From contig NZ_MJLT01000034.1 in NCBI RefSeq assembly GCF_001766675.1, forward strand, positions 248,001 to 312,000: DNA of 64,000 nt, read 5' to 3'. The stretch comes from Arthrobacter sp. SW1. Its GTDB lineage: Bacteria; Actinomycetota; Actinomycetes; Actinomycetales; Micrococcaceae. Below are positions 18,451 to 29,675 of the stretch, one piece after another. Both the position numbers and the translations under genes were made by a program. The notes under the pieces were generated by a model. That model ran no database searches. It saw only the letters and a program-made list of their open reading frames with translations, and was not told the origin of the DNA. Numbering within the stretch: position 1 is the stretch's first letter; each line of letters starts with the position of its first letter.

Positions 18451-18654
18451 TCAGGAACCGCTCCGGGCCGCGCGCACCGCGCGGTAGCCAGCGAAGCAGG
18501 CCGCAGCACCGCAGAGGACTGCGCCGGCGATCATCAATCCGTTGCCGGCAGCGGTGAAAACCATGGACACCGCGAGCAAGGCGAACAATACGGCACCCAG
18601 GCCCCACCGGACGGCGGGGCTGGTGCTGACGGAATCCTCAGGCTCAATGCTCAC
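18451..18654 (-). CDS. Small two-helix membrane protein
   Basis: This 67-aa protein has an acidic N-terminus (MSIEPEDSVSTSP), two hydrophobic helices (about residues 17-36 and 38-56) and a basic C-terminus GYRAVRAARSGS. No family is recognised. It is convergent with the aldo/keto reductase and divergent from a lipoprotein gene across 160 bp. The hydropathy pattern supports a real protein, but function is unknown. Confidence 0.6.
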   Translation of the reverse strand: MSIEPEDSVSTSPAVRWGLGAVLFALLAVSMVFTAAGNGLMIAGAVLCGAAACFAGYRAVRAARSGS

Positions 18655-18814
18655 CGGACAAGCCTAGCCGCTGCCTTCGGACGATTCGCTGCTTAAGGCC
18701 GTTCCGAAGCTGTGACCTGCCCGGAACGATTGCAACGGGCCTGTGCTTCCCGGCTGCGGAGCACCGTAGGAGACTGGGAGCGATTCGGCGGATGTCCATG
18801 ATGAGGGGGCTCGT

Positions 18815-19402
18815 GTGTTGTCACGCAGCAGAATGTCCGGATACGCAGTGGCGGTTCTCTTAGCCGGGGCCCTGGCCGCGTGCGGGAATGCACCTGGAGC
18901 GCCGGGACCGGAGCCTCGGAAGACTGTGCCGGAGGCGGTCCCGCCGGTATACACGCACCCGGCTCCGGACCAATCCCCGGTGTCCCGTGCTCCGGTGGGC
19001 AGCAAGACCGACGGCCCGAAACCGGTCTGCGAAGGCGGACCGCTGGGGTGCCGGCTGTATAGGTCCACGGGCGGGCGGGATGCAACGGGGGAGTTGGCCT
19101 GGCTGAAGGAAGTTCCCCTGGAAGTGACCACGTACTTCGTCAACGGGACGTGGAATGTCGGAGTCAAAACGCCCTGCAATGGCATGGGTGTCGAGATCGA
19201 ACTCGAGGGCACCCGTTGGATTCCCAGCGAGATCGCGCAGACTCTGATGCTATGTGAGGGACCGAGGGGCGAGCGTGAGAATTGGGCGAGTGACTTGTTC
19301 AAGGCACCCGTTACCTGGAAGCTCGACGGCGCCAAACTGACGCTAAAGAACAGCCACGGCACGGTGGAATTCAAGGATGCCGGAGCGGCCCCGCACATGT
19401 AA
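18815..19402 (+). CDS. Putative lipoprotein with META/HslJ-like domain
   Basis: This 195-aa protein carries a lipoprotein signal peptide: basic start, hydrophobic core VAVLLAGAL and lipobox LAAC with Cys23. A proline-rich linker follows. The C-terminal domain, with TPCNGMGVEIELEG and the later LMLCEGPRGERENWASDLF, follows the pattern of META (DUF306) domains, with two conserved cysteines. It should be anchored to the outer face of the membrane. The GTG at 18815 gives a full signal peptide; ATG 18833 is a possible alternative. It is convergent with an MFS transporter gene across a terminator. Confidence 0.78.
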   Translation: MLSRSRMSGYAVAVLLAGALAACGNAPGAPGPEPRKTVPEAVPPVYTHPAPDQSPVSRAPVGSKTDGPKPVCEGGPLGCRLYRSTGGRDATGELAWLKEVPLEVTTYFVNGTWNVGVKTPCNGMGVEIELEGTRWIPSEIAQTLMLCEGPRGERENWASDLFKAPVTWKLDGAKLTLKNSHGTVEFKDAGAAPHM

Positions 19403-19412
19403 GTGGCAAGGA

Positions 19413-19447
19413 AAAGCCGGGGCGCCCACACAGGGTGCCCCGGCTTT
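19413..19447. terminator. Terminator between lipoprotein and MFS genes
   Basis: A 15-bp stem (19413-19427 with 19433-19447), broken only by one G-T pair, closes a 5-nt loop. The arms begin AAA and end TTT, so the hairpin has an A/U flank on both sides and can work in both directions. It separates two convergent genes. Confidence 0.88.
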
Positions 19448-19469
19448 CCGGACCGGAAACAAGCAGAAG

Positions 19470-21790
<2,321 letters not shown>

Positions 21791-21798
21791 AAAGTAAA

Positions 21799-21829
21799 TT
21801 TTTGCACTGAATGAGTGAGGGTGCAAAAA
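21799..21829. promoter_or_regulatory. Operator candidate for the TetR/MFS operon
   Basis: Perfect 9-bp arms TTTTTGCAC (21799-21807) and GTGCAAAAA (21821-21829) flank a 13-nt spacer. The site lies immediately upstream of the TetR gene start and is much more AT-rich than its surroundings. A dyad placed here is a standard autoregulatory TetR operator, inferred from position and symmetry. Confidence 0.65.
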
Positions 21830-21864
21830 GATAGCCGTATGTCATCTATCACATACGCGTCCGC

Positions 21865-24339
21865 CTAGCCCCTTGCGAGGTAGTCGCGGACCCTATCTGC
21901 AAGGCCGGCTTCGCGTGCTGCCAGCGCATCCACGAGGCCGCTGAGACGGGCGACGTCGAAGGCGTGGGCTTCCTGGCCCCGGCGTCGGCGCGGCCTGGTT
22001 TCCAGTTCTTCGCAGCGGCGCAATGCCAGGATCTGGGCTTTGACCCGTACCCGGCGGTCTTCAAGTTCGGGCGAAGCAGCACGTTCCTCCGCGGTGACGG
22101 CGTTGAGGTCCGCGGTGTCCTCGGAGACGAACAGGGCATCCAGCTTGGCACGGACGGAGTGCAGCCGTCGGTCGTTTTCCTTGCGGGACGCAGTGCGGTT
22201 GCGTCGACGGCCGGCGATAGTCAGGGGGACGGCGGCAAGGCCGGCGAAAGCGAGGACGACGCCGACGCCGAGCCCCACCCGGGTGGACTGGGATTCCGTC
22301 CAGGCCGGCTTGCCGAGGCTCTCCGCGAGGTCCTGCCTGAGCAGGAAGAGCGGGGTGGAAATTGTTCCGCGCGCATCATCGGCGCTGTTCCATCCGCCGT
22401 GGTCCAGGTACTCACCGGACAGCCGGGGCGCAGGCGTCGGTCCCCAGGCCAGCCCGATTTCGCGGTATTCGCCCTGGCCCACGTCCCGGACCACGTTCAC
22501 CATCACGTCCGGGTGCAGATCACCGGTCGCCGGGTCCACAAGTTCCGGGACATTGGCCAACGCCGAGCGGACCAGCTCCGATCTGTCGTCCAGCTTGAGG
22601 TCTTCGAAGTACCGGCCGCTGGAGTACTTGCTCGGCCTGGCCTTCTTGACCACGTCCTGTCCCGGCGCGGCGGGCAGGGCGATAACGGCGAGCCGCCAGG
22701 GGACGAAGGCGCGGATTTCCCCGCTACGCTCGTTGGCTTCGTCCAGGCCGGGCCAGTCCGCTCCATCGGGCAGCGAGATATAGCTGACCGCCTTGTCCTG
22801 GCCAAGCGCGCCGACGCCGCTGATCGCGGCCTGGACGCCCCATGACAGGACCACCACCACGGCGCCGATTCCCACGATCACGCCAAGGACCCCGCCGCCC
22901 GCGCGGAGATTCCCCGCGAGCTCGCTCTGTTTCCGGGCGGGTTTCCGCCGCGGGGCAGGGGGAGTTGGTTTGCGTTTGGCAGCGAACTGGCCGCGCGCCT
23001 CCCGCCACCAGAGTTCCACTCCTGCGAGGTTCAGTCGGGCGTCCTTCTCCGCGGAGTTTGCGTCTGGTGATCCGGCCAGTGCCAGCAGGAGGGGCGTTCC
23101 GGGTTCGTCCGCGGACAGTTCCCGGGCACGCTTTACCGCGGCTTTGGGTGACAGGCCCACTGACTTGGCGAGCCCCGAACGGAGGGCGTCGCCCAAGCCG
23201 TCGGACGTCTTCCGGGCCGCGTTGAGCAGGGCGGCCGGGACCTCGTCCGGATCCGCGGCCTGATCTGCGATCTGCGCGCCCACGGTGATCAGCGACAACC
23301 GGACTTCCTCCAGCTTTTCCACGGCGGCGGCCAGGCTGCCGGTAACCCGGACGTCCGCCTCGGAGGCCATCGCCCGGACCCGGTCGGCTGCTTCCATGAA
23401 CGACCGGGTGTTGGCGTCCCAGGCGTGCTGGGCTGTCGCGGTGCGCAGCAGCAGCGCAGTTCCCTGGGAGACCGCATCGTCCAGCAAGTCCAGCCGGTGC
23501 GCCTCCTTCCTGAACCGGTCCGCCTCTTCGGCCGTCAGGTCCTGCATGGTGGGCATGCCGGCCGGCACGCGCTCATACAGGACCGCTTCCTCCCGGCTCA
23601 GTTCCAGGGACCGGCGCTCCACCTCGCGGGCTGCTTCCTGCAGTTGCCGGGCGGCGGCCGAACGGGAACCATCGCGCAGCTGCAGTGCGGACAGGCCGGT
23701 CATCTCCAGATCGAGGGTGACCGTGGCCAGGCTGCGTGATCCGACCGCGAGGTCATGCCAGAGCTCCCGCCGTTCCCGGCTCCGTTTGGCGTGGCGCCTC
23801 GCGGCGACGGCCGTGGCGATGCCCCCGGCCAGGACGATGGCCAGCCATCCCAGAGGCGTCCGCTTCACTGCCTGGGCCTGGGCGTCCACGGCGGCCCGGG
23901 CCGCCAGCGCCGCGGCCCCCGCCTGCTGGCCGGCGCGGTGGGCGTTGTCGAAAGCGTCGCGGACCATGTCGTCGCCGTCGGGCTCATACTCCGACTCGTC
24001 GTGCAGGACAGGCAGCCACCCCTTCTGGACCCTGGCGCCGGCAAACCGTCCGTTGACCACCACGGCGACCGTCCCGGCAGCAGGGGAGGCGCATTGCCGC
24101 GCAGTATCGGCATCGCAGACAAGCAGGCGGGTTGGCTCGTAGGCCTGCAGTTCTCCGCCGATCGCGGCCCGGACCTGTTCGGCGCTGACCGTCGTGCCGG
24201 TCACCTCGACCGTCACCCACGACGTTGGAATGTTCACGCCCACGCCGATCGCCGCCAGAAGCAGGGTCAGCGAACCCAGGGCGATCGCGGCCCACGGGCG
24301 CGAACGGCGGGGTCCGTGGGGTCTGCTGCTGGTCGCCAA
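21865..24339 (-). CDS. Large membrane protein with coiled-coil region (DUF5129-like)
   Basis: This 824-aa protein has four evident membrane segments, near residues 17-38, 160-180, 480-505 and 700-720. The first extracytoplasmic loop begins IPTSWVTVEVTGTTVSAEQVR. A long alanine/glutamate-rich helical region (about 190-450) lies between helices 2 and 3. A second outer domain follows helix 3 and a charged cytoplasmic tail ends the protein. It resembles actinobacterial DUF5129 proteins, but I hold that name loosely. The TTG start is supported by GGAGG eight bases upstream. It is a single-gene unit between fumC and the TetR/MFS operon; function unknown. Confidence 0.82.
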   Translation of the reverse strand: MATSSRPHGPRRSRPWAAIALGSLTLLLAAIGVGVNIPTSWVTVEVTGTTVSAEQVRAAIGGELQAYEPTRLLVCDADTARQCASPAAGTVAVVVNGRFAGARVQKGWLPVLHDESEYEPDGDDMVRDAFDNAHRAGQQAGAAALAARAAVDAQAQAVKRTPLGWLAIVLAGGIATAVAARRHAKRSRERRELWHDLAVGSRSLATVTLDLEMTGLSALQLRDGSRSAAARQLQEAAREVERRSLELSREEAVLYERVPAGMPTMQDLTAEEADRFRKEAHRLDLLDDAVSQGTALLLRTATAQHAWDANTRSFMEAADRVRAMASEADVRVTGSLAAAVEKLEEVRLSLITVGAQIADQAADPDEVPAALLNAARKTSDGLGDALRSGLAKSVGLSPKAAVKRARELSADEPGTPLLLALAGSPDANSAEKDARLNLAGVELWWREARGQFAAKRKPTPPAPRRKPARKQSELAGNLRAGGGVLGVIVGIGAVVVVLSWGVQAAISGVGALGQDKAVSYISLPDGADWPGLDEANERSGEIRAFVPWRLAVIALPAAPGQDVVKKARPSKYSSGRYFEDLKLDDRSELVRSALANVPELVDPATGDLHPDVMVNVVRDVGQGEYREIGLAWGPTPAPRLSGEYLDHGGWNSADDARGTISTPLFLLRQDLAESLGKPAWTESQSTRVGLGVGVVLAFAGLAAVPLTIAGRRRNRTASRKENDRRLHSVRAKLDALFVSEDTADLNAVTAEERAASPELEDRRVRVKAQILALRRCEELETRPRRRRGQEAHAFDVARLSGLVDALAAREAGLADRVRDYLARG

Positions 24340-24418
24340 AGTCCGTTCCTCCGTTCGGTGCCCTCCCGGCAGTATATTTCGGCGGCTTCCGCGGCCGGGT
24401 CCACACAGCTGAGACGCC

Positions 24419-24462
24419 GACGGCGGCCGGCGTCTTCCGCGGGGAAGGTGCCGGCCGCCGTC
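24419..24462 (-). terminator. Terminator downstream of fumC
   Basis: A perfect 13-bp GC stem (24419-24431 with 24450-24462) encloses an 18-nt loop that itself contains CTTCC and GGAAG. It starts 28 nt after the fumC stop on the leftward strand and precedes the next leftward gene, so it should isolate the two. Confidence 0.8.
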
Positions 24463-24489
24463 GTACCTTTACTGGTTCAGCGCGGGAGC

Positions 24490-25929
24490 TTAGGCCTTGT
24501 GGGCCGGGGCCGTCATGGTGGTGACGTCCAGGGCCTTGTCGAGATCGGCCTCGGAAACCTTGCCCTCGCCCTCACCGACGAAGCCGAGCTGCTCGGTGGC
24601 CTGGCGGATGGTCAGGCCTTCCTTGACGGCAGTCTTGGCAATCTTTGCGGCGTTCTCGTACCCGATGTACTTGTTCAGCGGGGTCACGATGGACGGGGAA
24701 GCCTCGGCCAGGAAGCGGGCACGCTCCACGTTGGCGGTGATGCCGTCGATCATCTTGTCGGCCATGACGCGGCTGGTGTTGGCCAGCAGGCGGATGGACT
24801 CGAGCAGGTTGGCGGCCATGACCGGGATGCCCACGTTCAGTTCGAAGGCGCCGTTGGTGCCGGACCAGGCGATGGCGGTGTCGTTGCCGATCACCTGGGC
24901 ACACACCATGATGGAGGCTTCGCAGATGACCGGGTTGACCTTGCCCGGCATGATCGAGGAGCCCGGCTGCAGGTCCGGGATGGCGATTTCGCCAAGGCCC
25001 GTGTTGGGGCCGGAACCCATCCAGCGGAGGTCGTTGTTGATCTTCATGAAGGAGATCGCGATGTTGCGCAGCTGGCTGGAGCCTTCGATCAGGCCGTCGC
25101 GGTTGGCCTGGGCCTCGAAGTGGTCGCGGGCCTCGGTCAGCGGCAGGCCGGTGTCCGCGGCAAGCAGTTCGATGACGCGCTCCGGGAAGCCGGCCGGGGT
25201 GTTGATGCCGGTGCCGACGGCGGTGCCGCCCAGCGGAACTTCGGCCACGCGGGGGAGGGCGGCGTTGATTCGCTCGATGCCGTAGCGCACCTGTGCTGCA
25301 TAGCCGCCGAATTCCTGGCCCAGGGTGACCGGGGTGGCGTCCATGAGGTGGGTACGGCCGGACTTCACGATGTCCTTGAACTCCACGGCCTTGCGCTCCA
25401 GCGACGCCGCCAGGTACTCGAGGGCCGGGATGAGGTCGTTGATGAAAGCCGAGGTGGCGGCGACGTGCACCGAAGTGGGGAAGACGTCGTTGGAGGACTG
25501 CGAAGCGTTCACGTGGTCGTTCGGGTGGACAACCTTGTCGCTGCCCTTGGCGGCCAGTGCGCGGTTGGCGAGTTCCGCGATCACTTCGTTGGTGTTCATG
25601 TTCGAGGAGGTGCCCGAACCGGTCTGGAAGACGTCGATCGGGAAGTCGCCGTCGTACTTGCCGGCAGCGACCTCATCGGCGGCTGCGGCAATTGCTTCGG
25701 CGAGCTCATCGTCGAGCACACCGAGTTCAGCGTTCGCCAGTGCGGCAGCCTTCTTCACGCGGGCCAGCGCTTCGATGTGCGTGCGCTCGAGGGTCTTGCC
25801 GGAGATCGGGAAGTTCTCCACCGCGCGCTGCGTCTGGGCCTTGTACAGGGCGTTCACGGGAACGCGCACTTCACCCATGGTGTCGTGCTCGATGCGGAAC
25901 TCAACGTTCGTTTCTTGAGTGGAAGTCAT
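24490..25929 (-). CDS. fumC: Fumarate hydratase, class II
   Basis: FumC (479 aa) hydrates fumarate to malate in the TCA cycle as a cytosolic tetramer. The superfamily signature [12 protein letters not shown] is present, including the mobile serine loop. [16 protein letters not shown] and [17 protein letters not shown] supply substrate-binding residues. The Gly in MPGKVNP, and the match to mycobacterial fum, favour fumarase over aspartase. It lies 108 bp downstream of the carbonic anhydrase gene on the same strand, with a hairpin between them. In M. tuberculosis fum (Rv1098c) is also next to glpX. Confidence 0.94.
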   Translation of the reverse strand: MTSTQETNVEFRIEHDTMGEVRVPVNALYKAQTQRAVENFPISGKTLERTHIEALARVKKAAALANAELGVLDDELAEAIAAAADEVAAGKYDGDFPIDVFQTGSGTSSNMNTNEVIAELANRALAAKGSDKVVHPNDHVNASQSSNDVFPTSVHVAATSAFINDLIPALEYLAASLERKAVEFKDIVKSGRTHLMDATPVTLGQEFGGYAAQVRYGIERINAALPRVAEVPLGGTAVGTGINTPAGFPERVIELLAADTGLPLTEARDHFEAQANRDGLIEGSSQLRNIAISFMKINNDLRWMGSGPNTGLGEIAIPDLQPGSSIMPGKVNPVICEASIMVCAQVIGNDTAIAWSGTNGAFELNVGIPVMAANLLESIRLLANTSRVMADKMIDGITANVERARFLAEASPSIVTPLNKYIGYENAAKIAKTAVKEGLTIRQATEQLGFVGEGEGKVSEADLDKALDVTTMTAPAHKA

Positions 25930-25981
25930 GGGGCTAGCTTATTGCGGCGGGCCGCCCCTGCCGAAACCGGAACACAAGGCT

Positions 25982-26017
25982 ACGGCGGCGCTGCCATGGG
26001 AAGGCGCGCGCCGCCGT
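25982..26017 (-). terminator. Terminator downstream of the carbonic anhydrase gene
   Basis: A perfect 10-bp GC stem (25982-25991 with 26008-26017) encloses a 16-nt loop, 20 nt after the carbonic anhydrase stop and 52 nt before the fumC start. Because the fumC promoter must also lie in this short gap, it may be a partial terminator. Confidence 0.65.
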
Positions 26018-26037
26018 CGGGCCTCAAGTTCCGGGTG

Positions 26038-26652
26038 TTACAGCTGGCCGATCCCGGAAACCAGCTCCGCCCGGCCCTCGCCGAGCTTGTAGGACAGGCC
26101 GATGACCGCGGTGCGGCCGTCCTGGATTGCGTCCGAGATCACACGGGAGCTGTCGGCCAGCCGGGCGGCCGTCTGCTTCACGTGCTCCACCACCATGTCA
26201 TTGACGTCCGGCTGTTCGTTCCGGAGGGAGGTCAGCACGGACGGGGTGATCCGTTCCACGAGGTCGCGGATGAAGCCGGAGGGCATTTCGCCCGTCTCCA
26301 CGGCGGCCTTGGTGGCAGTCACCGCACCGCAGCTGTCGTGCCCGAGGATCACGATCAGCGGCACGTGCAGCTGGGAAATGGAGTATTCGAGCGAGCCGAG
26401 CACGGCGTCGTCGATCACCTGGCCGGCGGTGCGGATGACGAAAGCGTCGCCAAGGCCCAGGTCGAAGATGATTTCAGCGGCGAGGCGCGAATCGGAGCAA
26501 CCGAAGATCACCGCGAACGGGTGCTGGTCCTCGAGCAGCGAATGCCGACGGGAGGCATCCTGGTTGGGATGCCGGGATTCGCCGGAGACGAACCGCTCGT
26601 TTCCTTCGCGCAGACGGCGCCAGGCAAGTGCAGGAGTCAGATAGGTAGCCAC
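26038..26652 (-). CDS. Beta-class carbonic anhydrase
   Basis: This 204-aa zinc enzyme interconverts CO2 and bicarbonate in the cytosol. The zinc ligands are visible: Cys52 in FGCSDSR, with the Asp54-Arg56 dyad, then His105 and Cys108 in GHDSCGAV. The arrangement is that of an active type I beta-carbonic anhydrase. The ATG lies 9 nt after the DUF4245 stop, so the two genes form an operon. Bicarbonate supply for carboxylases or pH control is the expected role; the link to DUF4245 is unexplained. Confidence 0.95.
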   Translation of the reverse strand: MATYLTPALAWRRLREGNERFVSGESRHPNQDASRRHSLLEDQHPFAVIFGCSDSRLAAEIIFDLGLGDAFVIRTAGQVIDDAVLGSLEYSISQLHVPLIVILGHDSCGAVTATKAAVETGEMPSGFIRDLVERITPSVLTSLRNEQPDVNDMVVEHVKQTAARLADSSRVISDAIQDGRTAVIGLSYKLGEGRAELVSGIGQL

Positions 26653-26661
26653 GCGGCTACT

Positions 26662-27327
26662 TTACGGGGTGGCCGTCGGGGCGGGTGAAACTGTGTCGGC
26701 GGACTTTACGACGGCGGCCGCGAGCGTGGACATTTCGTCGAGGCTTGCCGGGCCGCTCAGGATGATCGTGGTGCCTTTGTATTCCAGGACCATGGAGCGG
26801 TTGCCCTTGCCGGAATCGCGCAGTTCCCAGTCCTTGCCGCCGGCGTTGCGCTTGCCCGTGACTGGAGCATTGCCGGTCTGCTGCAAAAGCCACGTGGGGT
26901 TGGCCTTGCGGGTCTGGACCAGGCCCACGAACGATTCCTTGGGGGTGAGGAAACCGAGCTCCCAGGTAGGCACGCCGCTGCCTGTGCCGGATTCCCAGCG
27001 GGCGTAGTTCGGACGGAATGTTTCGCCAGTATCCGGGGCAACCGGTGTGAATCCGGCCACATCCTTGGCGTTGGCGGCGATGGCCGCAACGTCGATGTCC
27101 GGACGGTAGCCGTCGCTCTTCGGGGTCGGATTCATAAGTACGATCGGCAGGAACGCCAAGACGCACACCAGTAGCGCAATCACCATGCCGATCACGGAGG
27201 CGTTGGCCCGCTTGGCCGCTTTTGCCGCGATAACGGGCTTCACAACGGGCTGGCCGGGGCGGTCCTGGGCGGTCGCTTCAGAGCCGGGCATCGGCTCGGC
27301 AACCGGGGTTTCCTGCTTTTCACTCAC
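26662..27327 (-). CDS. DUF4245 membrane-anchored protein
   Basis: This 221-aa protein has a charged N-terminal segment of about 45 residues, one membrane helix (VIGMVIALLVCVLAFLPIVLM) and an extracytoplasmic domain matching DUF4245: a long beta-rich region with ARWESGTGSGVPTWELGFLT and YKGTTIILSG. Function is unknown. The GTG at 27327 is the best start, although GGAGG is unusually close to it; ATG 27291 is an alternative. It is divergent from glpX, as Rv1100 and Rv1099c are in M. tuberculosis by recall, and co-transcribed with a carbonic anhydrase. Confidence 0.83.
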   Translation of the reverse strand: MSEKQETPVAEPMPGSEATAQDRPGQPVVKPVIAAKAAKRANASVIGMVIALLVCVLAFLPIVLMNPTPKSDGYRPDIDVAAIAANAKDVAGFTPVAPDTGETFRPNYARWESGTGSGVPTWELGFLTPKESFVGLVQTRKANPTWLLQQTGNAPVTGKRNAGGKDWELRDSGKGNRSMVLEYKGTTIILSGPASLDEMSTLAAAVVKSADTVSPAPTATP

Positions 27328-27539
27328 CCCTCCATAGTCCCTTATCCGCGCGGCGAATACACATTCCGGTCCCGGAGGGAAGAGGCGTTCCGCGGCGTGG
27401 ACACCGCATGGCCGGGCCGATCCGCCCCGACTATGATCGATCCAGGGAAACATCGAAGTTGCCAAGTGGCTGCTCTCGGTCCCGGGAACAGGGTTCCACG
27501 AGCCAAGCCCCATGAATCGCCATCAAAGAAGAGGTTCAC

Positions 27540-28574
27540 GTGTCTTCAGCACCAATGTCGCAGTACTCCACGATTTCCCCGGCCCTCGCCGTCGGGAGCG
27601 ATGAGCCGGACCGCAACCTCGCGCTGGAACTCGTCCGCGTTACCGAAGCTGCCGCCATCGCCGGCGGCCACTGGGTCGGCTTCGGCGATAAGAACAAGGC
27701 GGACGGCGCCGCCGTGGACGCCATGCGTTCCTTCCTGCACTCGGTCCACTTCAACGGCGTCGTGGTCATCGGTGAAGGCGAAAAGGACGAAGCTCCCATG
27801 CTGTTCAACGGTGAGCGCGTCGGTGACGGAACCGGCCCCGAGTGCGACGTCGCCGTCGACCCCATTGACGGAACCCGCCTGACCGCGCTGGGCATCAACA
27901 ACGCCCTCGCAGTGCTGGCCGTTGCCGAGCGCGGCTCCATGTTCGATCCCTCCGCCGTGTTCTACATGGAGAAGCTCGTCACCGGCCCGGAAGCCGCGGA
28001 CATGGTGGACCTCCGCCTGCCCGTCAAGCAGAACCTCCACCTGATCGCCAAGGCCAAGGGCGTCAAGGTCAACCAGCTCAACGTCATGATCCTGGACCGC
28101 GACCGCCACCGCCCGCTCGTGGAGGAAATCCGCGAGGCCGGTGCGCGCACCAAGTTCATCATGGACGGCGACGTCGCCGGCGCCATCGCCGCGGCCCGCT
28201 CCGGCACCGGCGTCGACGCCCTCATGGGCATCGGTGGCACCCCGGAGGGCATCGTTGCGGCCTGCGCCATCAAGTCCCTCGGCGGCGTGATCCAGGGCCG
28301 CCTGTGGCCCACCAGCGACGAAGAGAAGCAGAAGGCCATCGACGCCGGCCACGACCTCGACCGCGTGCTGTCCACGAACGACCTCGTCACCAGCGACAAC
28401 TGCTACTTCGCTGCCACCGGCATCACCGACGGCGACCTCCTGCGCGGCGTCCGCTACCAGAAGGACCGCGTAGTCACCCAGTCGATCGTGATGCGCTCCA
28501 AGTCCGGTACCGTCCGCTTCGTCGACGCCGAGCACCACGCCAGCAAGTGGGAAGGCTACGCCCGCAAGAACTAG
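27540..28574 (+). CDS. glpX: Class II fructose-1,6-bisphosphatase
   Basis: GlpX (344 aa) dephosphorylates fructose-1,6-bisphosphate and is the main gluconeogenic FBPase of actinobacteria. Metal and substrate motifs are in order: [14 protein letters not shown], then [14 protein letters not shown], and later [11 protein letters not shown] and [12 protein letters not shown]. The GTG start follows GAAGAGG. The 212-bp gap to DUF4245 contains a TATGAT (27432-27437) that could be a -10 element, without a good -35. A palindromic repeat begins 10 nt after the stop, the left edge of the cassette described below. Confidence 0.96.
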   Translation: MSSAPMSQYSTISPALAVGSDEPDRNLALELVRVTEAAAIAGGHWVGFGDKNKADGAAVDAMRSFLHSVHFNGVVVIGEGEKDEAPMLFNGERVGDGTGPECDVAVDPIDGTRLTALGINNALAVLAVAERGSMFDPSAVFYMEKLVTGPEAADMVDLRLPVKQNLHLIAKAKGVKVNQLNVMILDRDRHRPLVEEIREAGARTKFIMDGDVAGAIAAARSGTGVDALMGIGGTPEGIVAACAIKSLGGVIQGRLWPTSDEEKQKAIDAGHDLDRVLSTNDLVTSDNCYFAATGITDGDLLRGVRYQKDRVVTQSIVMRSKSGTVRFVDAEHHASKWEGYARKN

Positions 28575-28589
28575 CGGCTTCCTATAGCG

Positions 28590-28646
28590 CGAACTGGCAG
28601 CAGATGCCCTTTGAACCGAGGTTTAAGGGAATCTGCTGCCAGTTCG
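28590..28646. repeat. Left 57-nt hairpin repeat of the cassette
   Basis: A 16-bp perfect outer stem (28590-28605 with 28631-28646), one mismatch, then 5 bp (28607-28611 with 28625-28629) and a small inner AACC/GGTT stem form one long hairpin. It could also terminate glpX. It matches the right repeat, in the same orientation, at 47 of 57 positions. Confidence 0.85.
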
Positions 28647-28701
28647 TTTAAGTGCCTGTGGATAACCAGTTTCGGCTCTGTGCAGCGGGCGAGAATTGAG
28701 C

Positions 28702-29655
28702 ATGCCTCGGACGCCAATGCCAGCCAACCTTCCAAACGGTTCGTTCCCCGCTTCAGCAGCCGTGACTCTTGGACTAAGCCAGAAACAACTGCGCAGGGAC
28801 GGCATTGTGACGGTTTCGCGAGGCTTGCGGCTGCCTCTCCACAGCACAGGCACCGTCATTGAGCACCTGCGTGGTTACACGGACTTGGACCCGGGATGCT
28901 GCTTGTGTCATACCTCCGCGGCCCGGGTACATCAGGTCAGTCTTCCGTCGTTTCTTGAAGAAGACTGGCGGATCCACCTGGCCCGCCCAAGTGAAGCGTG
29001 GAAGCCACGGCGCCGCAACGTGGTGGGCCACCAATTGACCTTCAAACCCGGCGAGGTGGTGGTTGTTGATGGTGTCCGGGTGACATCCCCGGCACGCACT
29101 TGGCTGGACCTTGCCCAACGGATGAGTATTGACGACCTTGTGGCTGCGGGAGATTCGATCGTGTGCAGCCACGGGCCTGATCACCCTGTGCCACGTGAGC
29201 CAATGGCTACCATTGATCAACTCAAGGCGATGGTCTCAGCGCATCCGGGAATGCGGGGCGTACGGAAGGCCCGCTTGGCATTGGACCTCATCCGCGTCGG
29301 GGCGGACTCTCCGCAGGAAAGCCTGATGCGGCTGGCCCTCATCAACGCGGGGCTGGCGGAACCTGTGCTGAACCACGTGATCTACAACGAATGGGGCCAG
29401 CCAGCGGTGTGGCCCGATGCCGCCTATGTACGGGAGAAGGTTTCCTTGCAGTACGACGGCGGACACCACGGTGAACCTGAGCAGTACCGCCGCGATATCA
29501 AGCGCCAGGCGTTGACGGAGAGGCTCGGCTGGCAGGAAGTCCGAGTCGCGCGCGCGGACCTTGAAGGCGATCGGCCTGCGGTGGTCGATAAGGTACGCAG
29601 GGCCTTCAAGCCTTCGATCGAACTGGCAGGCGGTGCCCTTAGAAGCGCGATCTGA
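28702..29655 (+). CDS. DUF559/Vsr-like nuclease-fold protein with AbiEi-like N-terminus
   Basis: This 317-aa protein starts with a probable winged-helix region (AAVTLGLSQKQLRRDGIVTV) like AbiEi-type antitoxins. Its C-terminal quarter fits the DUF559/Vsr-like PD-(D/E)XK fold: VSLQYDGGHH (Tyr251, Asp252), then YRRDIKRQALTERLGWQEVRV. No DNA cleavage has been shown for such proteins. The ATG at 28702 is the likeliest start; a TTG two codons earlier and an ATG five codons later are possible. The last codons and stop lie inside the right-hand palindrome. The gene is enclosed by inverted repeats and has atypical codon use, suggesting horizontal arrival. Confidence 0.82.
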   Translation: MPRTPMPANLPNGSFPASAAVTLGLSQKQLRRDGIVTVSRGLRLPLHSTGTVIEHLRGYTDLDPGCCLCHTSAARVHQVSLPSFLEEDWRIHLARPSEAWKPRRRNVVGHQLTFKPGEVVVVDGVRVTSPARTWLDLAQRMSIDDLVAAGDSIVCSHGPDHPVPREPMATIDQLKAMVSAHPGMRGVRKARLALDLIRVGADSPQESLMRLALINAGLAEPVLNHVIYNEWGQPAVWPDAAYVREKVSLQYDGGHHGEPEQYRRDIKRQALTERLGWQEVRVARADLEGDRPAVVDKVRRAFKPSIELAGGALRSAI

Positions 29656-29675
29656 GGGCATCTGCTGCCAGTTCG
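29619..29675. repeat. Right 57-nt hairpin repeat of the cassette
   Basis: Same length and orientation as the left repeat, with 47 of 57 bases identical. The arms CGAACTGGCAG and CTGCCAGTTCG at the ends pair, followed by a less perfect inner stem. The first 37 bases encode the end of the nuclease-fold protein and its TGA, so the repeat straddles the stop codon. It also separates two convergent genes. Confidence 0.85.

Noticed and set aside
23755..26688. Very long open frame on the + strand opposite fumC and the large membrane protein
   Set aside because: It runs antisense across three well-supported genes and its His/Gly/Asp/Arg-rich composition is typical of the reverse of GC-rich coding DNA.
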